Assembly: GCA_963760435.1 (NCBI GenBank)
Contig: CAVXDE010000026.1
Location: forward strand, 62,001-126,000
Direction: 5' to 3'
DNA: 64,000 nt
Source: JAFAXD01 sp963760435
GTDB lineage: Bacteria > Pseudomonadota > Alphaproteobacteria > Rhizobiales > Xanthobacteraceae
The notes beneath the pieces are model-generated. The model was not told where the DNA came from. It did no database searches and saw only the letters and a list, made by a program, of their open reading frames with translations. Below, in pieces: positions 16,537-26,235 of the stretch. Position numbers and translations under genes: made by a program. Each line of letters opens with the position of its first letter. The stretch's first letter is position 1.

Positions 16537-17820
16537 ATGCTTGCCAGCTTTCTCGCCCCTCGCCTCGCCCGGCTGAATATCCACTATGGTTGGGTGATCG
16601 TCGCGGTCACGTTCCTCACCATGCTGAGCACGGCCGGCGCCATGGGTCTCCCAGGCGCGCTGATCCTCCCCCTCAACAAGGAGTTCGGCTGGGACGTCGG
16701 CTCGATTTCCAGCGCGCTGGCGTTGCGGCTCGCTTTGTTCGGATTGATGGGTCCATTCTCCGCGGGGCTGATCGAGCGGTATGGCGTGCGCGCCATCGTG
16801 CTCACCGCGATCTCGCTGCTCATCGTTGGGCTCCTGTCGGCATTGCTGATGACCCAGTTGTGGCACCTGGTGTTGCTCTGGGGCGTGGTGGTCGGGGTCG
16901 GAACCGGACTCACCGCCGTGGTGCTCGGTGCCATCGTCTCAACGCGCTGGTTCAGCCGGCACCGCGGGCTCGTGCTCGGCATGCTGACCGCCAGCAATGC
17001 CACGGGCCAACTCGTGTTCCTGCCGTTCGCCGCGTGGCTCGTGTCGCACGTGGGCTGGCGCATGGCGCTCATTCCGTCGATTGCCGCGCTTTCGGTCGCG
17101 GCGCTGCTGGTTGTGTTGTTCATGCGCGATCGGCCCACCGACGTCGGCCTGCTCCCGCTCGGCGATACGGTCGCGCCCCCAGCCGCCCCACGCCAGTCGG
17201 CGGTCACGCAGGCGCTCGGCGCGTTTGCTGAAGCTTCGCGCTCGACCACGTTCTGGATCCTGTTCGCGACGTTCTTCATCTGCGGCCTCTCCACCAACGG
17301 GCTGATCCAGACGCACTTCATCTCGCTGTGCGCCGATTTCGGCATGCCCGAAGTCGATGCCGCATCGACGTTGGCGATGATGGGCGCGTTCGATTTCGTC
17401 GGCACGATCCTGTCGGGCTGGCTGTCCGACCGCTACGACAACCGCTGGCTTCTGTTCTGGTACTACGGGCTGCGCGGGCTCTCGCTCCTCTACCTGCCCT
17501 CGTCCTCGTTCTCGCTCTATGGCCTGAGCCTGTTCGCCATGTTCTACGGCCTTGACTGGATCGCGACCGTGCCGCCCACCGTCAAGCTCGCGGCGAGCAC
17601 GTTCGGCCGCGAAAAGGCCGGCCTGATGTTCGGCTGGATCTTCGTCGGCCATCAGCTGGGCGCAGCGACTGCGGCGTTCGGCGCGGGCTTCACGCGCACC
17701 GAGTTCGCGACCTATCTGCCGGCCTTCTACGCCGCCGGCGCCGCCTGCCTGGTTGCGGCTCTCCTGGCGATCAGCATTCGCCGGGGCGGGGTGCGCCGCG
17801 CCGCCGCCGTGCCCGCGTAA
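16537..17820 (+). CDS. MFS transporter
   Basis: 427 residues with about 12 hydrophobic helices. The N-terminus HYGWVIVAVTFLTMLSTAG, loop motif GPFSAGLIERYGVRAIV and GLVLGMLTASNATGQLVFLP are typical of the MFS_1 group related to monocarboxylate and oxalate/formate-type carriers. ATG 16537 is preceded by AGAGGAAA. It is probably controlled by the divergent TetR regulator. The substrate is not evident; an organic acid or drug are both possible. Confidence 0.82.
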   Translation: MLASFLAPRLARLNIHYGWVIVAVTFLTMLSTAGAMGLPGALILPLNKEFGWDVGSISSALALRLALFGLMGPFSAGLIERYGVRAIVLTAISLLIVGLLSALLMTQLWHLVLLWGVVVGVGTGLTAVVLGAIVSTRWFSRHRGLVLGMLTASNATGQLVFLPFAAWLVSHVGWRMALIPSIAALSVAALLVVLFMRDRPTDVGLLPLGDTVAPPAAPRQSAVTQALGAFAEASRSTTFWILFATFFICGLSTNGLIQTHFISLCADFGMPEVDAASTLAMMGAFDFVGTILSGWLSDRYDNRWLLFWYYGLRGLSLLYLPSSSFSLYGLSLFAMFYGLDWIATVPPTVKLAASTFGREKAGLMFGWIFVGHQLGAATAAFGAGFTRTEFATYLPAFYAAGAACLVAALLAISIRRGGVRRAAAVPA

Positions 17821-17907
17821 GCTCTATCGCAGCGGAATCCAGTTGATGTAGAAGGCGCGCAGCAAAACCAAATGGGCGCAACAACGCGCCCACTCACACG
17901 GTGAAGC

Positions 17908-18750
17908 ATGCGGCGTTCCAATCTGGCTCGAACATTGCGCGCGCTCGACCGCGCGCGCGCGGAGTTCGGCTCCGCGACGGTTGCCCTCGTTCCCACCATG
18001 GGCGCGCTGCATGCGGGCCATCTCGCGCTGGTGCGCCGCGCCCGCCAGCGTGCCGAGCGGGTGATCGTCTCGATCTTCGTCAACCCAACCCAATTTGCGC
18101 CGCACGAGGATCTCGCCTCCTATCCGCGCACTTTTGCGGAAGATCTCGCCGCGCTCGCGCGCGAGGGCGTCGACCTGGTCTGGGCACCATCAGCCGAGGT
18201 CATGTATCCGGATGGATTCGCGACCCGCATCGCGCCGGAAGGAGCTGCCAAGGTCGGCCTCGAAGATACGTTCCGGCCGCATTTCTTCGGCGGCGTCGCA
18301 ACTGTGGTGGCAAAGCTCTTTCTGCAATGCCGGCCGGACTTCGCCCTTTTCGGCGAGAAGGATTTCCAGCAGCTCAAAGTGGTGACACGCCTTGCTCGCG
18401 ATCTCGACCTGCGCCTGCGCATCATCGGCGTGCCCACGGTGCGCGAGCGCGACGGCCTCGCCATGTCCTCGCGCAACGCCTATCTCAGCGAGGCGGAGCG
18501 CGCCGTGGCACCGGTGCTCTACCGAACCCTGAGAAACTGCGCGCAAGGCATTGCTGCCGGATCCTCGGTGGCAAAAGCGTTGACCCACGGGCGCAAAGCG
18601 ATCACGGCGGCCGGTTTCGCGCTCGATTATCTGGAGGCGCGCAACGCCGAAACGCTGGCGCCACTGAACAAACACGCTGACGAACCCATCCGGCTTCTTG
18701 TTGCTGCACGGCTTGGCCGGACCCGGTTGATCGACAACATCGGCGTCTAG
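17908..18750 (+). CDS. panC: Pantothenate synthetase
   Basis: 280 residues, normal length. Condenses pantoate with beta-alanine using ATP, the last step of vitamin B5 synthesis. Signature motifs are PTMGALHAGHLALV (the HxGH-like ATP site), FVNPTQF, FGEKDFQQL and MSSRNAYLS. No panB is nearby. The stop codon overlaps that of the convergent hydrolase gene by a few bases. The ribosome site ahead of ATG 17908 is weak (GTGAAG). Confidence 0.95.
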   Translation: MRRSNLARTLRALDRARAEFGSATVALVPTMGALHAGHLALVRRARQRAERVIVSIFVNPTQFAPHEDLASYPRTFAEDLAALAREGVDLVWAPSAEVMYPDGFATRIAPEGAAKVGLEDTFRPHFFGGVATVVAKLFLQCRPDFALFGEKDFQQLKVVTRLARDLDLRLRIIGVPTVRERDGLAMSSRNAYLSEAERAVAPVLYRTLRNCAQGIAAGSSVAKALTHGRKAITAAGFALDYLEARNAETLAPLNKHADEPIRLLVAARLGRTRLIDNIGV

Positions 18751-19652
18751 GATGAAGACGCCTTGACCGGAAAGAACCGGTCGAGCCACGTGCGCAGCAT
18801 GACGGCGATGCGCGGATCGGGATCGACGAACAGAAAGTGATTGGCGCCGTCCATCAGGTGCAGTTCCACCGGTGGCTTCGCGAGTCGCGCGAGATTGAAC
18901 GCCTCCTCCGCCGTACAAACTTTGTCGCCGGCACTGTGCAAAATCAGGATCGGCCGCGGCGCGACCTTGGCGATCATGTCTTCCGGCCGGAACATGAAGA
19001 ACGCGGCCGGCGTATCGGCGGAGAATTCCATCAACGAATTGTTGGACCGCAGGTTCACCTGCAGGTGCTTGGGCATCTCGAAAATGTCGAAGCGGTGAAT
19101 CTTGGCGCCGACCTCGCCCCGGGTGCGCGCCTCCAAACCCGTCTCCATCCGGTTGAGAAACTGCTCCCAGGATTCGGCGCTGTGCATGCCGCGGATCGTG
19201 CGTTCGCCGTTGGCCACGGCATTCTCCAGAATGACCGCGGCAACGCGTGAATCCACAGCAGCCGCGTGGATCGCGACACCCGCGCCGAGGCTCGAGCCAG
19301 CCAATGCGATGCGCTGCGGATCGACCTCCGGCCGGCCGGCCAGGTAGGTCAGCGCATTGCGCGCGTCCGCCACCTCCTCCATCGGAATGACCCGCCCGCG
19401 CTCGCCGCCGCTCTCGCCGCAGCCGCGGAAATCGATGCGCAGCGCCACGTACCCCCAAGCCGCGAGCTGCCCGCAGAACCAGGCCGGCCCGCCATTCCGG
19501 TTGGCGCCGAAGCCGTGCATCATGATGACCGCCGGGCGGCGCTCGCCGGGCGCAAGATCGTCGGGCACGTGCACCGTGCCGGCGAGCGTGTTGCCGTCGG
19601 ATTGGAATGTGACGTCCTGCTGCAAGGCTTCCCCCCGTCTTGTGCGAACCAT
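18747..19652 (-). CDS. Alpha/beta hydrolase (acyl-peptidase-like)
   Basis: 301 residues. VIMMHGFGANRNGGPAWF carries the oxyanion-hole HGFG, IALAGSSLGAGVAIHAA the nucleophile elbow GSSLG, and DGANHFLF the catalytic His; the Asp is likely in HSAGDKVC. These define a serine hydrolase of the alpha/beta fold, cytoplasmic, with substrate unknown. The start is uncertain: ATG 19652 has no clear ribosome site, while a TTG at 19625 (LQQDVTFQSDG) has GGGGGGAAG just upstream and gives the usual N-terminus. Confidence 0.82.
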   Translation of the reverse strand: MVRTRRGEALQQDVTFQSDGNTLAGTVHVPDDLAPGERRPAVIMMHGFGANRNGGPAWFCGQLAAWGYVALRIDFRGCGESGGERGRVIPMEEVADARNALTYLAGRPEVDPQRIALAGSSLGAGVAIHAAAVDSRVAAVILENAVANGERTIRGMHSAESWEQFLNRMETGLEARTRGEVGAKIHRFDIFEMPKHLQVNLRSNNSLMEFSADTPAAFFMFRPEDMIAKVAPRPILILHSAGDKVCTAEEAFNLARLAKPPVELHLMDGANHFLFVDPDPRIAVMLRTWLDRFFPVKASSS

Positions 19653-19724
19653 AGCACTGGACCGCGTGATCAAATATACCTTGGCGTTGCTCACAAATGA
19701 CAAAACAAACCTGGGGAACGCCTG

Positions 19725-20696
19725 ATGCTGTGGAATAGCGTTGGTATTTGCAAATCCTGTCGGCGCCTCGCCGGCGGCGCGCTGATCATCCTCGCCGCGC
19801 TCACCGCCGCGCATGCGCCGGCTTTCGCCCAGCAGAAAACCCCGTTGCGGGTCGCCTACATTCCGGTCATCACTTGGCTGCCAGCGCTGGTTGCAAAGGA
19901 TGAGGGCATCTTCGACCAGAACGGGCTCGACGTCACCTTCACCAAATTCCCCAACATCGTGAACCTGCCGCCGACGCTGGGACGACAGTTCGATCTTGTA
20001 CCAACAACCGCACCCGACCTTCTCAACGCCGTCGCGAGCGGGCTGAACCTCGCCGCCGTCGCCGGCGAAACCTTGGAGACGGCAAACAACAAGTCGTTCC
20101 AGGTCATCGTCCGGCCCGACGGCGGCATCAACTCGCCGAAGGACCTGTCCGGAAAGCGCGTCGGCAATCCCGGCATCGGCTCGGTAATGCACCTCGCTCT
20201 GCTGCACTGGGTCAAGCAGGATGGCGGTGATCCGCGCAGCGTCGCCGGCATCGAGATACAATTCCCTTTGATGATGGACGCGTTGAAATCGGGCCGCGTC
20301 GATGCCGTCGAGCCGCTTGAGCCGTTCGTCGGTCAGATGCTTGCAGCCGGATTCAAATCCCTGGGCGACCCATTGCTCGCCGTTGCCGACCCCGTGCTGT
20401 TCCCATTCTGGATTGCCGATGCCGACTGGGCGCGGGCCAATCGCGGCGTACTCAAGAAATATGTGACGTCGCTGGAAGGCGGCCTGCGCGTCATCAAATC
20501 CGATGACGCCAAGGCGCGCGCGGTGCTGGCCAAATACTCCGGCCTGCCGGAGGCCGTGATCGCGCGCATTCCGATCCCGGCGTACGATTTCAATATCGCA
20601 CCCGCGCAGCTCGAGGTGTGGCGGCAGATGATGCTCACCCAGGGCTACCCGCTCGCCAGTCTCGACATCACCAAGATCGTGGTGACCGCGGAATGA
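19725..20696 (+). CDS. ABC transporter substrate-binding protein (NMT1/SsuA-like)
   Basis: 323 residues: signal peptide (cleaved near AFA-QQ, about 35) then the periplasmic binding fold (LRVAYIPVITWLPALVAKDEGIF, DLSGKRVGNPGIGSVMHLAL). This is the family that binds sulfonates, nitrate, thiamine precursors or aromatic acids for ABC importers. GGGGAA lies upstream of ATG 19725. No permease or ATPase gene is adjacent, and the next gene is a molybdenum hydroxylase, so it either serves a remote transporter or delivers the substrate of that enzyme. Ligand unknown. Confidence 0.82.
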   Translation: MLWNSVGICKSCRRLAGGALIILAALTAAHAPAFAQQKTPLRVAYIPVITWLPALVAKDEGIFDQNGLDVTFTKFPNIVNLPPTLGRQFDLVPTTAPDLLNAVASGLNLAAVAGETLETANNKSFQVIVRPDGGINSPKDLSGKRVGNPGIGSVMHLALLHWVKQDGGDPRSVAGIEIQFPLMMDALKSGRVDAVEPLEPFVGQMLAAGFKSLGDPLLAVADPVLFPFWIADADWARANRGVLKKYVTSLEGGLRVIKSDDAKARAVLAKYSGLPEAVIARIPIPAYDFNIAPAQLEVWRQMMLTQGYPLASLDITKIVVTAE

Positions 20697-20759
20697 TGCA
20701 GCGGCTTGTCGATTTCGCTGCAAAGGTCCAATAGCTGGTCGCAAGTTGGACCCGTGCAC

Positions 20760-23090
20760 ATGAACGCAATCGGACAGCCGCTGCGGCGCAAGGAGGATCA
20801 TCGCCTCATCACCGGGCGCGGCCGCTTCAGCGACGACTTCAATCTCGACGGCCAGGCTTATGCGGCGATCGTCCGTTCGCCCTACCCGCACGCACGCATC
20901 CTTGCGATCGAGATCGAGCCGGCGCGTGCAATGCCGGGTGTGCTCGGCGTTTTCACCGGCGCCGACTGCGAAGCCGACGGACTGCGCCCGATCGATCACA
21001 GTCCGGTGCCGTCGACCCGCTACGACATGAAGCTGACTGGACCTGGTGGCGGGCCAGTCTTCCCGGGCCGGCACCGCCTGTTGCCGCGTAACAAGGTTCG
21101 CCATGTCGGCGAAGCGGTCGCGCTGGTCATCGCCCAAACCGAGAGCCAGGCGCGCGACGCGGCGGAAGCGGTGCGTGTCACCTATCAGGAACTGACCGCA
21201 GTCACCGACACGGCCGCCGCGCTCGCCCCCGGTGCGCCGTCGATCTGGGATGAAGTCGCCGACAACGTATTGGTCGATACCTGGTTCGGCGATGCGGCCA
21301 CAACCGACCAGGCCTTCGCGATGGCGGATCACGTTATCCGCATGGAGTTCAGCATCGGGCGTGTCACTGCGGCGCCGATGGAGCCGCGCGCCGCGCTCGC
21401 GCATTACGACGCCCCGAACGGTCGCTATACGCTCCATGCCGGCAGCGGCGGCGCCGTGCGTCAGAAACAAGAATTGGCCGCCGTGCTCGGCATCGCACCC
21501 GAGCGCCTGCGCGTGCTCTCGTTCGATGTCGGCGGAAACTTCGGTTCGCGAAACCGCGTCTACCCGGAGTTCGGCCTGGTGCTGTGGGCCGCGCAGAAAC
21601 TCGGCCGCCCGGTGAAGTACACGGCCAGCCGCTCCGAGGCGTTTCTGACGGACTATCAGGGCCGTGACCTTCTTACCCGCGTCGAGCTCGCGCTTGCCTC
21701 CGACGGGCGCTTCCTCGCCATGCGCGCCGACAACATCAGCAATGTCGGCGGCTGGTGCGTCTCGCTCTCTCCGCTCGGTAAGGGCGCCGCGCTCATCACC
21801 GGATCCTACGATATTCCAGCAGCCACCTTGCGGGCGCGGGCCGTGTTCACCAACACCATGCCGACCAACGCCTATCGCAGCTCGGGCCGGCCGGAGGTCA
21901 CGTTCGCGATCGAACGGGTAATCGATGTCGCCGCGGATCAGCTTGGCTTTGATCGCATCGCGCTCCGCCGCCGCAATCTCATCGCAACAACCGCGATGCC
22001 TTACACCAATGCGGTCGGCGCGACCTATGACAGCGGTCAGTACGAAGCCAACATGGATCTCGCCATGCGTATCGCCGACTGGAGCGGTGCCGAGAAGCGA
22101 CGCGGCACCGCCAAGGCGCGCGGCCGGCTGTTCGGGCTTGGCCTCGCCAATTATGTGGAGTCCTCGATCGGCGCGCCGCGCGAGCGCACCGAGATCACCG
22201 TCACGCCCGACGGCCCCATCGACGTTGTGATCGGCACCCAGCCCAGCGGCCAGGGGCATGAGACGAGCTTCGCTCAGGTCATTGCCGATTTGTTGATGGT
22301 ACCGGTCGAACAAATCCGCATCATCATCGGCGACACTGATGTCGTCAGTGTCGGCGGCGGCTCGCATTCCGGCCGCTCCATGCGCCACGCCGCGACTGTC
22401 TTTACCAAAGCCGCGGCGGCGTTGATTGCGCGCGGCAAAGCGATTGCCGCGCTGGTGTTGGAGACCAGTGCGGACGCCATTATATTTGTTGATGGTCGCT
22501 TCGGCGCGCCCTCGACCAACCGAACGCTCGACTGGCACGAGCTCGCCCGCGAAGCGCAGCGCATCAAGCTCCCCGAGGCGCTGGCAACCGGCCTCGCCGT
22601 CGTCACCGATAACGAGATGCACGACCCGGTGTTTCCCAACGGCTGTGCGGTCGCCGAAGTCGAGATCGATCCCGAGACCGGCGAGATCGAGCTCACGCGC
22701 TACGCCTGCGTCGATGACGTCGGGCGCTGCATCAACCCGATGATCGTACATGGCCAGACCCATGGCGGCATCGCCCAGGGCGTCGGCCAGGCGCTGTGGG
22801 AGCATTGCCATCTCGACGATGTCGGGCAACCCCTCGCCGGCTCGTTCATGGACTACGGCATGCCGCGCGCGGATCTGCTGCCGTCATTCGCGACCGAGAT
22901 CGTCGAGGTGCTCTCACCAACAAATCCACTCGGCATCAAGGCCGGCGGCGAAGGCGGCACCACGCCGGCGCCGGCGGTGATCATCAACGCGATCGTCGAC
23001 GCGCTGCGGCCCTATGGGATCCGCGACATCACCATGCCGGCCACGCCCTATACGATCTGGCGCGCGATTTACGAGTCGGCGCTGAGTTAG
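20760..23090 (+). CDS. Xanthine dehydrogenase-family molybdopterin-binding large subunit
   Basis: 776 residues from ATG 20760 (MNAIGQPLRRKEDHRLITGRG); a TTG at 20706 would add 18. This is the large catalytic subunit of a molybdenum hydroxylase. Evidence: the a/b hammerhead start (GRGRFSDDFNLDGQAYAAIVRS), GQGHETSFAQV, and the catalytic Glu region GIKAGGEGGTTPAPAV. The active-site loop reads AYRSSGRPE, unlike the AYRCSFR of CO dehydrogenase form I and nearer to AYRGAGRPE of other members. The usual FAD and 2Fe-2S subunits are not encoded beside it. It converges with the UbiD gene 7 bases away. Confidence 0.87.
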   Translation: MNAIGQPLRRKEDHRLITGRGRFSDDFNLDGQAYAAIVRSPYPHARILAIEIEPARAMPGVLGVFTGADCEADGLRPIDHSPVPSTRYDMKLTGPGGGPVFPGRHRLLPRNKVRHVGEAVALVIAQTESQARDAAEAVRVTYQELTAVTDTAAALAPGAPSIWDEVADNVLVDTWFGDAATTDQAFAMADHVIRMEFSIGRVTAAPMEPRAALAHYDAPNGRYTLHAGSGGAVRQKQELAAVLGIAPERLRVLSFDVGGNFGSRNRVYPEFGLVLWAAQKLGRPVKYTASRSEAFLTDYQGRDLLTRVELALASDGRFLAMRADNISNVGGWCVSLSPLGKGAALITGSYDIPAATLRARAVFTNTMPTNAYRSSGRPEVTFAIERVIDVAADQLGFDRIALRRRNLIATTAMPYTNAVGATYDSGQYEANMDLAMRIADWSGAEKRRGTAKARGRLFGLGLANYVESSIGAPRERTEITVTPDGPIDVVIGTQPSGQGHETSFAQVIADLLMVPVEQIRIIIGDTDVVSVGGGSHSGRSMRHAATVFTKAAAALIARGKAIAALVLETSADAIIFVDGRFGAPSTNRTLDWHELAREAQRIKLPEALATGLAVVTDNEMHDPVFPNGCAVAEVEIDPETGEIELTRYACVDDVGRCINPMIVHGQTHGGIAQGVGQALWEHCHLDDVGQPLAGSFMDYGMPRADLLPSFATEIVEVLSPTNPLGIKAGGEGGTTPAPAVIINAIVDALRPYGIRDITMPATPYTIWRAIYESALS

Positions 23091-23097
23091 CTCACCC

Positions 23098-24777
23098 CTA
23101 TTCCATGCCGCGCGACGGATCGGCCACGTCGCGCACCGGCGTCTCCGCTTTGAGGCCGCTCCGCCGCGCCGCAAACGTCTGCGTGCCGCTCTGTTCCCAC
23201 GCGCCAGTGACCGCGCGCTGGGCGTAGGTGTCCCAGGCCGCATCCCAAAGGCCGAGCGAGTAACCGTGCCACGGCGCTTGCGGCGTGAGCGGCGGCAACC
23301 CGAGCCGATCCCATAGCACCAGCGCGTGCTCCATGTAGTCGCGGGTCGGCAGCGCGACCGGCGGCAGCGGATGCTTGAGCGTTGCGTCGATCAGCATGGT
23401 CGACTCGGTCGCGCCCGAGCCCGACTTGGGTCCGTGCCCGCCGGAACGATACGGCGCGATGTGCACGTCCTCGGCCGGATTGCAGCGATAAGCGAGCGAC
23501 CAGAACACCGCGTCCGCATTGGTCGCATCGATATCCTCGCTCACCCCAATGACGATCTTGCCGCACGCCGCCTGCAGGGTCGCCGTCCCGTGCAGCGCGC
23601 GCCACACCTCGGTGCGCGGTGTCGCGCTGTCGAACTGCACGAAGATCACCTTGCGGATGTTGGTGAGCGGCTCGTGCATGACGACCGCGCGCACGCCCTT
23701 GATCGACAGATTGTTGCGCAAGTGATTGAGGAACAGCGGCTCGTAGGCGACCTTCTTGATGACGCTCGATTCGCTCGGCGTCACCTGGCTGATGATCGAC
23801 ACAAACACCGGCGCGCGCTTGCGCGTGATCGCGGTGACCTGCATCGACATGTTGAAATCTTCCAACGCTACGTGGCCGTGGCTCTCACCAAATGGTCCCT
23901 CCGGCTCGAGCAAGTCGGGATCGATCAACCCTTCAATCACGATCTCAGCGTCTGCCGGCACGTCGAGATCGACACTCACGGCCTTGGCGGTGCGGATCGG
24001 TGCGCCGGCAAGCCCGCCTGCCACTCCCATCTCGTCCTGATTGAGCGCAAGTTTCTGCGGGCCGGTGAACAGAACCACCGGGGCGCAGCCGATGACGATC
24101 GCGCACGGCATCGGCGTTCCGCGCGCGCGATGTTTGAGCCAGTGCTGATAGCCGCCGGCCCCACCAATCCGGGTCGCCATCCGCACGCCGAGCCGGTCGG
24201 TCGCCTTCAAGGCAGCCCGGTAGGTGCCCATGTTGCGCGTCCCGGTATCTGGATCGCGGGTGATGCACAGCGTCGCCGTCAGATAGGGTGCAGCATCGAA
24301 ACCGGGCGTGGAGACGGGCACCGGCAAGCTTGCCAGGCCACCTCCTGAACGCCGCAGGTCATCACCGGTGATGATCACCTCCTGACACGGCGCGCTAGAC
24401 ACTGCGACTGGCGCGATCGGATGGGCAATCGCCTGCGTCCAGGCCGAGCCGATCTCGGCAACCGGCCGGCCCATACCGAGCGCATAAATCTGCGGTGATG
24501 CGGCAAGCGCCCCGACCGCGACGGGAATATCGTAACGACGGCCGGCTGAATCCACGACGTTGGTGAACAGAAACGCGCGCCGCTGGTCGTCGCGCAGCCC
24601 GCCGCGAAATTGCCAGCGCACCAATGGATGCAGTTCGGTGTCTTTGTTGATCGCCGCGTCGATCCGCACCAGCAGGTCGTTCTCCGCCAGCCGCTGTAGA
24701 TGCTCCTGGAAATCGAGCGGCGGCCCGGAAGGCGCCGACGCACCGGCGGAACGAGTCTCGTTTGCTCTATCCAGCAT
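23098..24777 (-). CDS. UbiD-family prenylated-FMN (de)carboxylase
   Basis: 559 residues. UbiD enzymes remove or add CO2 on aromatic or unsaturated acids using prenylated FMN. Cofactor and active-site residues are visible: Arg187 (RNMGTYR), and Glu293 and Glu298 in EPEGPFGESHG, equivalent to the E-R-E triad of Fdc1. No ubiX-like prenyltransferase gene is in the window, so cofactor must come from elsewhere in the genome. It is longer than E. coli UbiD (about 497) and closer to aromatic-acid decarboxylase members. The convergent neighbour is a molybdenum hydroxylase, hinting at aromatic or heteroaromatic metabolism rather than ubiquinone synthesis. Confidence 0.88.
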   Translation of the reverse strand: MLDRANETRSAGASAPSGPPLDFQEHLQRLAENDLLVRIDAAINKDTELHPLVRWQFRGGLRDDQRRAFLFTNVVDSAGRRYDIPVAVGALAASPQIYALGMGRPVAEIGSAWTQAIAHPIAPVAVSSAPCQEVIITGDDLRRSGGGLASLPVPVSTPGFDAAPYLTATLCITRDPDTGTRNMGTYRAALKATDRLGVRMATRIGGAGGYQHWLKHRARGTPMPCAIVIGCAPVVLFTGPQKLALNQDEMGVAGGLAGAPIRTAKAVSVDLDVPADAEIVIEGLIDPDLLEPEGPFGESHGHVALEDFNMSMQVTAITRKRAPVFVSIISQVTPSESSVIKKVAYEPLFLNHLRNNLSIKGVRAVVMHEPLTNIRKVIFVQFDSATPRTEVWRALHGTATLQAACGKIVIGVSEDIDATNADAVFWSLAYRCNPAEDVHIAPYRSGGHGPKSGSGATESTMLIDATLKHPLPPVALPTRDYMEHALVLWDRLGLPPLTPQAPWHGYSLGLWDAAWDTYAQRAVTGAWEQSGTQTFAARRSGLKAETPVRDVADPSRGME

Positions 24778-24846
24778 GCGCGGCCTCGTACGCTAATCGC
24801 TTCAGCGTACGATCTGGCAGGCAGGCGAGCAACGTCCGATTGCCGA

Positions 24847-25656
24847 CTAATACCAGCCGAAATGGAAATTCAGGCCCACGCGGATGATGTTGTCGCTGAG
24901 GCTATGGCGGGTGACGATGTTGGACGGCCCGCCGGTAGCCTGCGATCCAGCGATGAGGTTCGTCGCGATGTTCGTGGTGAAGGTTCCCATTCCAAGATAG
25001 AGATATTCAAGCTTAAGCGACATGCCTTTGTAGAAGGCGTATTCAACGCCAGCGCCTGCCGTCCATCCGGAGAGCTTGGCGGTGACGTCCGACTGCTGTC
25101 CCTGCATGCCGACAATGAAGTTGTACGAATCGACAACCTGATAGGTTGCGAATGCGTAGCCGCCGGTCGCGTAGACCATGACGTGGTCGAACGCCCATCC
25201 CACGCGCGGGCGCACGGTCGTAATGAACATGGGTTGTTTGACCGTGGTTGTCAGCGCAGTGCCTGCTGGCGCATTGGCGATGCCGATGACCGAATTGTTG
25301 CCGGTCGCGGTCGCCCCGTTGAAATCAACTTCGAGACCGACCACGGCTTGGTCGAACTGCCAATTGTAGCCGGCCTGCATGCCGCCGATCACGCCCTTTG
25401 ACGTCACCGTTCCGGGCGAAGCGGCATCGAGAGCTGCCGCCTCACCGGGGAAGAATGCAGGTCCCGAACTCGTGGTGCTGATTTTATCATTCGTCCATTG
25501 CCCGCCGATATTGACCCCGAAATAGGGACCGGCCCACGTAAACGGCAACAGCACCGGGCCGGTACGACCCGGACTCCAGATCGGCAGATCGGCCGCGGTT
25601 GCGGTCCCCACCCCAAGCGCGAACAGGGCCGCGCATGCGCAAAGCAGCCTCCTCAT
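24847..25656 (-). CDS. Outer membrane beta-barrel protein (Omp25/31-like porin family)
   Basis: 269 residues. Signal peptide MRRLLCACAALFALGVGTATAADLP, then TWAGPYFGVNIGGQWTND, the typical opening of rhizobial eight-stranded barrel proteins, with repeated amphipathic strands and a C-terminal aromatic residue (IIRVGLNFHFGWY) recognised by the Bam machinery. ATG 25656 is preferred over an upstream in-frame start because it begins a clean signal peptide, with AGGTG upstream. Likely a structural or immune-exposed barrel; no specific cargo can be assigned. Confidence 0.85.
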   Translation of the reverse strand: MRRLLCACAALFALGVGTATAADLPIWSPGRTGPVLLPFTWAGPYFGVNIGGQWTNDKISTTSSGPAFFPGEAAALDAASPGTVTSKGVIGGMQAGYNWQFDQAVVGLEVDFNGATATGNNSVIGIANAPAGTALTTTVKQPMFITTVRPRVGWAFDHVMVYATGGYAFATYQVVDSYNFIVGMQGQQSDVTAKLSGWTAGAGVEYAFYKGMSLKLEYLYLGMGTFTTNIATNLIAGSQATGGPSNIVTRHSLSDNIIRVGLNFHFGWY

Positions 25657-25863
25657 GACGACACCTTGCTGAAAAATTTTCCCCACCACCCGGGCGCATG
25701 ATAGCCCAAGCCGGCCCGGGAAGCCGTGTCTGTTCGGCAACAGTCGGTGAAATTATGGGCATGCCACACATGGCCGGCCGCATCGAAATAAGAGTTTGCC
25801 GGATGACATCTGGCCCGATTTTTGTTTGAACAAAGCCGTCAATGTCGAATTTCGAACAGCACA

Positions 25864-26187
25864 ATGGCGCTCGTCCTGATACGAACCAAAGACGAAATTC
25901 CGGGAAGCGTTCCCGGGGAAGACTATCTGGTGTTCTCGGGCGAGCTCCGGCTCGGCCGCATCCACAAGGTGGCAATGACCGGCGGGCGCGAGCGCTGGCA
26001 CTGGAACCTGTTCGCGCTGCTCGGACCGGCCGACCGAATTGCTCACGACGGCTATACGGATACGCTCAAACAGGCGAAAGCGGAGTTCGCCGCCAGCGTG
26101 CGCGCGATCCTCGCGCTCGCCCACTGGCACGAGCTGGAGCCGCTGCGCCGCTTTTCGAACGTGGCGGCGAACGCCGGTCCGCGGTAA
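25864..26187 (+). CDS. Small hypothetical protein
   Basis: 107 residues starting MALVLIRTKDEIPG. It has a compact mixed fold pattern: GELRLGRIHKVAMTGGRERWHWNLF followed by a helix (TLKQAKAEFAASVRAILALA). The pattern of a 'genotype-like' beta hairpin with GRI and a Trp-rich strand, then a helix with evenly spaced Ala, resembles many short uncharacterised rhizobial proteins. No signal or membrane segment. Function not recognised. Confidence 0.5.
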   Translation: MALVLIRTKDEIPGSVPGEDYLVFSGELRLGRIHKVAMTGGRERWHWNLFALLGPADRIAHDGYTDTLKQAKAEFAASVRAILALAHWHELEPLRRFSNVAANAGPR

Positions 26188-26235
26188 CAGAGCAATCGCA
26201 TGCGCGCTTCTGCGAGATGCACAGGAGCGCGGGCC

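Noticed and set aside
16192..17652. Minus-strand open frames across the tetR/MFS region (16192-16866, 16939-17652)
   Set aside because: Low-complexity Arg/Glu/Gln composition and antisense to clear MFS and TetR coding sequence.
19653..22829. Very long minus-strand open frame reaching over the molybdenum hydroxylase gene (frame 18747-22829)
   Set aside because: Only the 18747-19652 part has protein-family character. The rest is Asp/Arg/His-rich, antisense to a strongly conserved gene, and is a by-product of high GC third positions.
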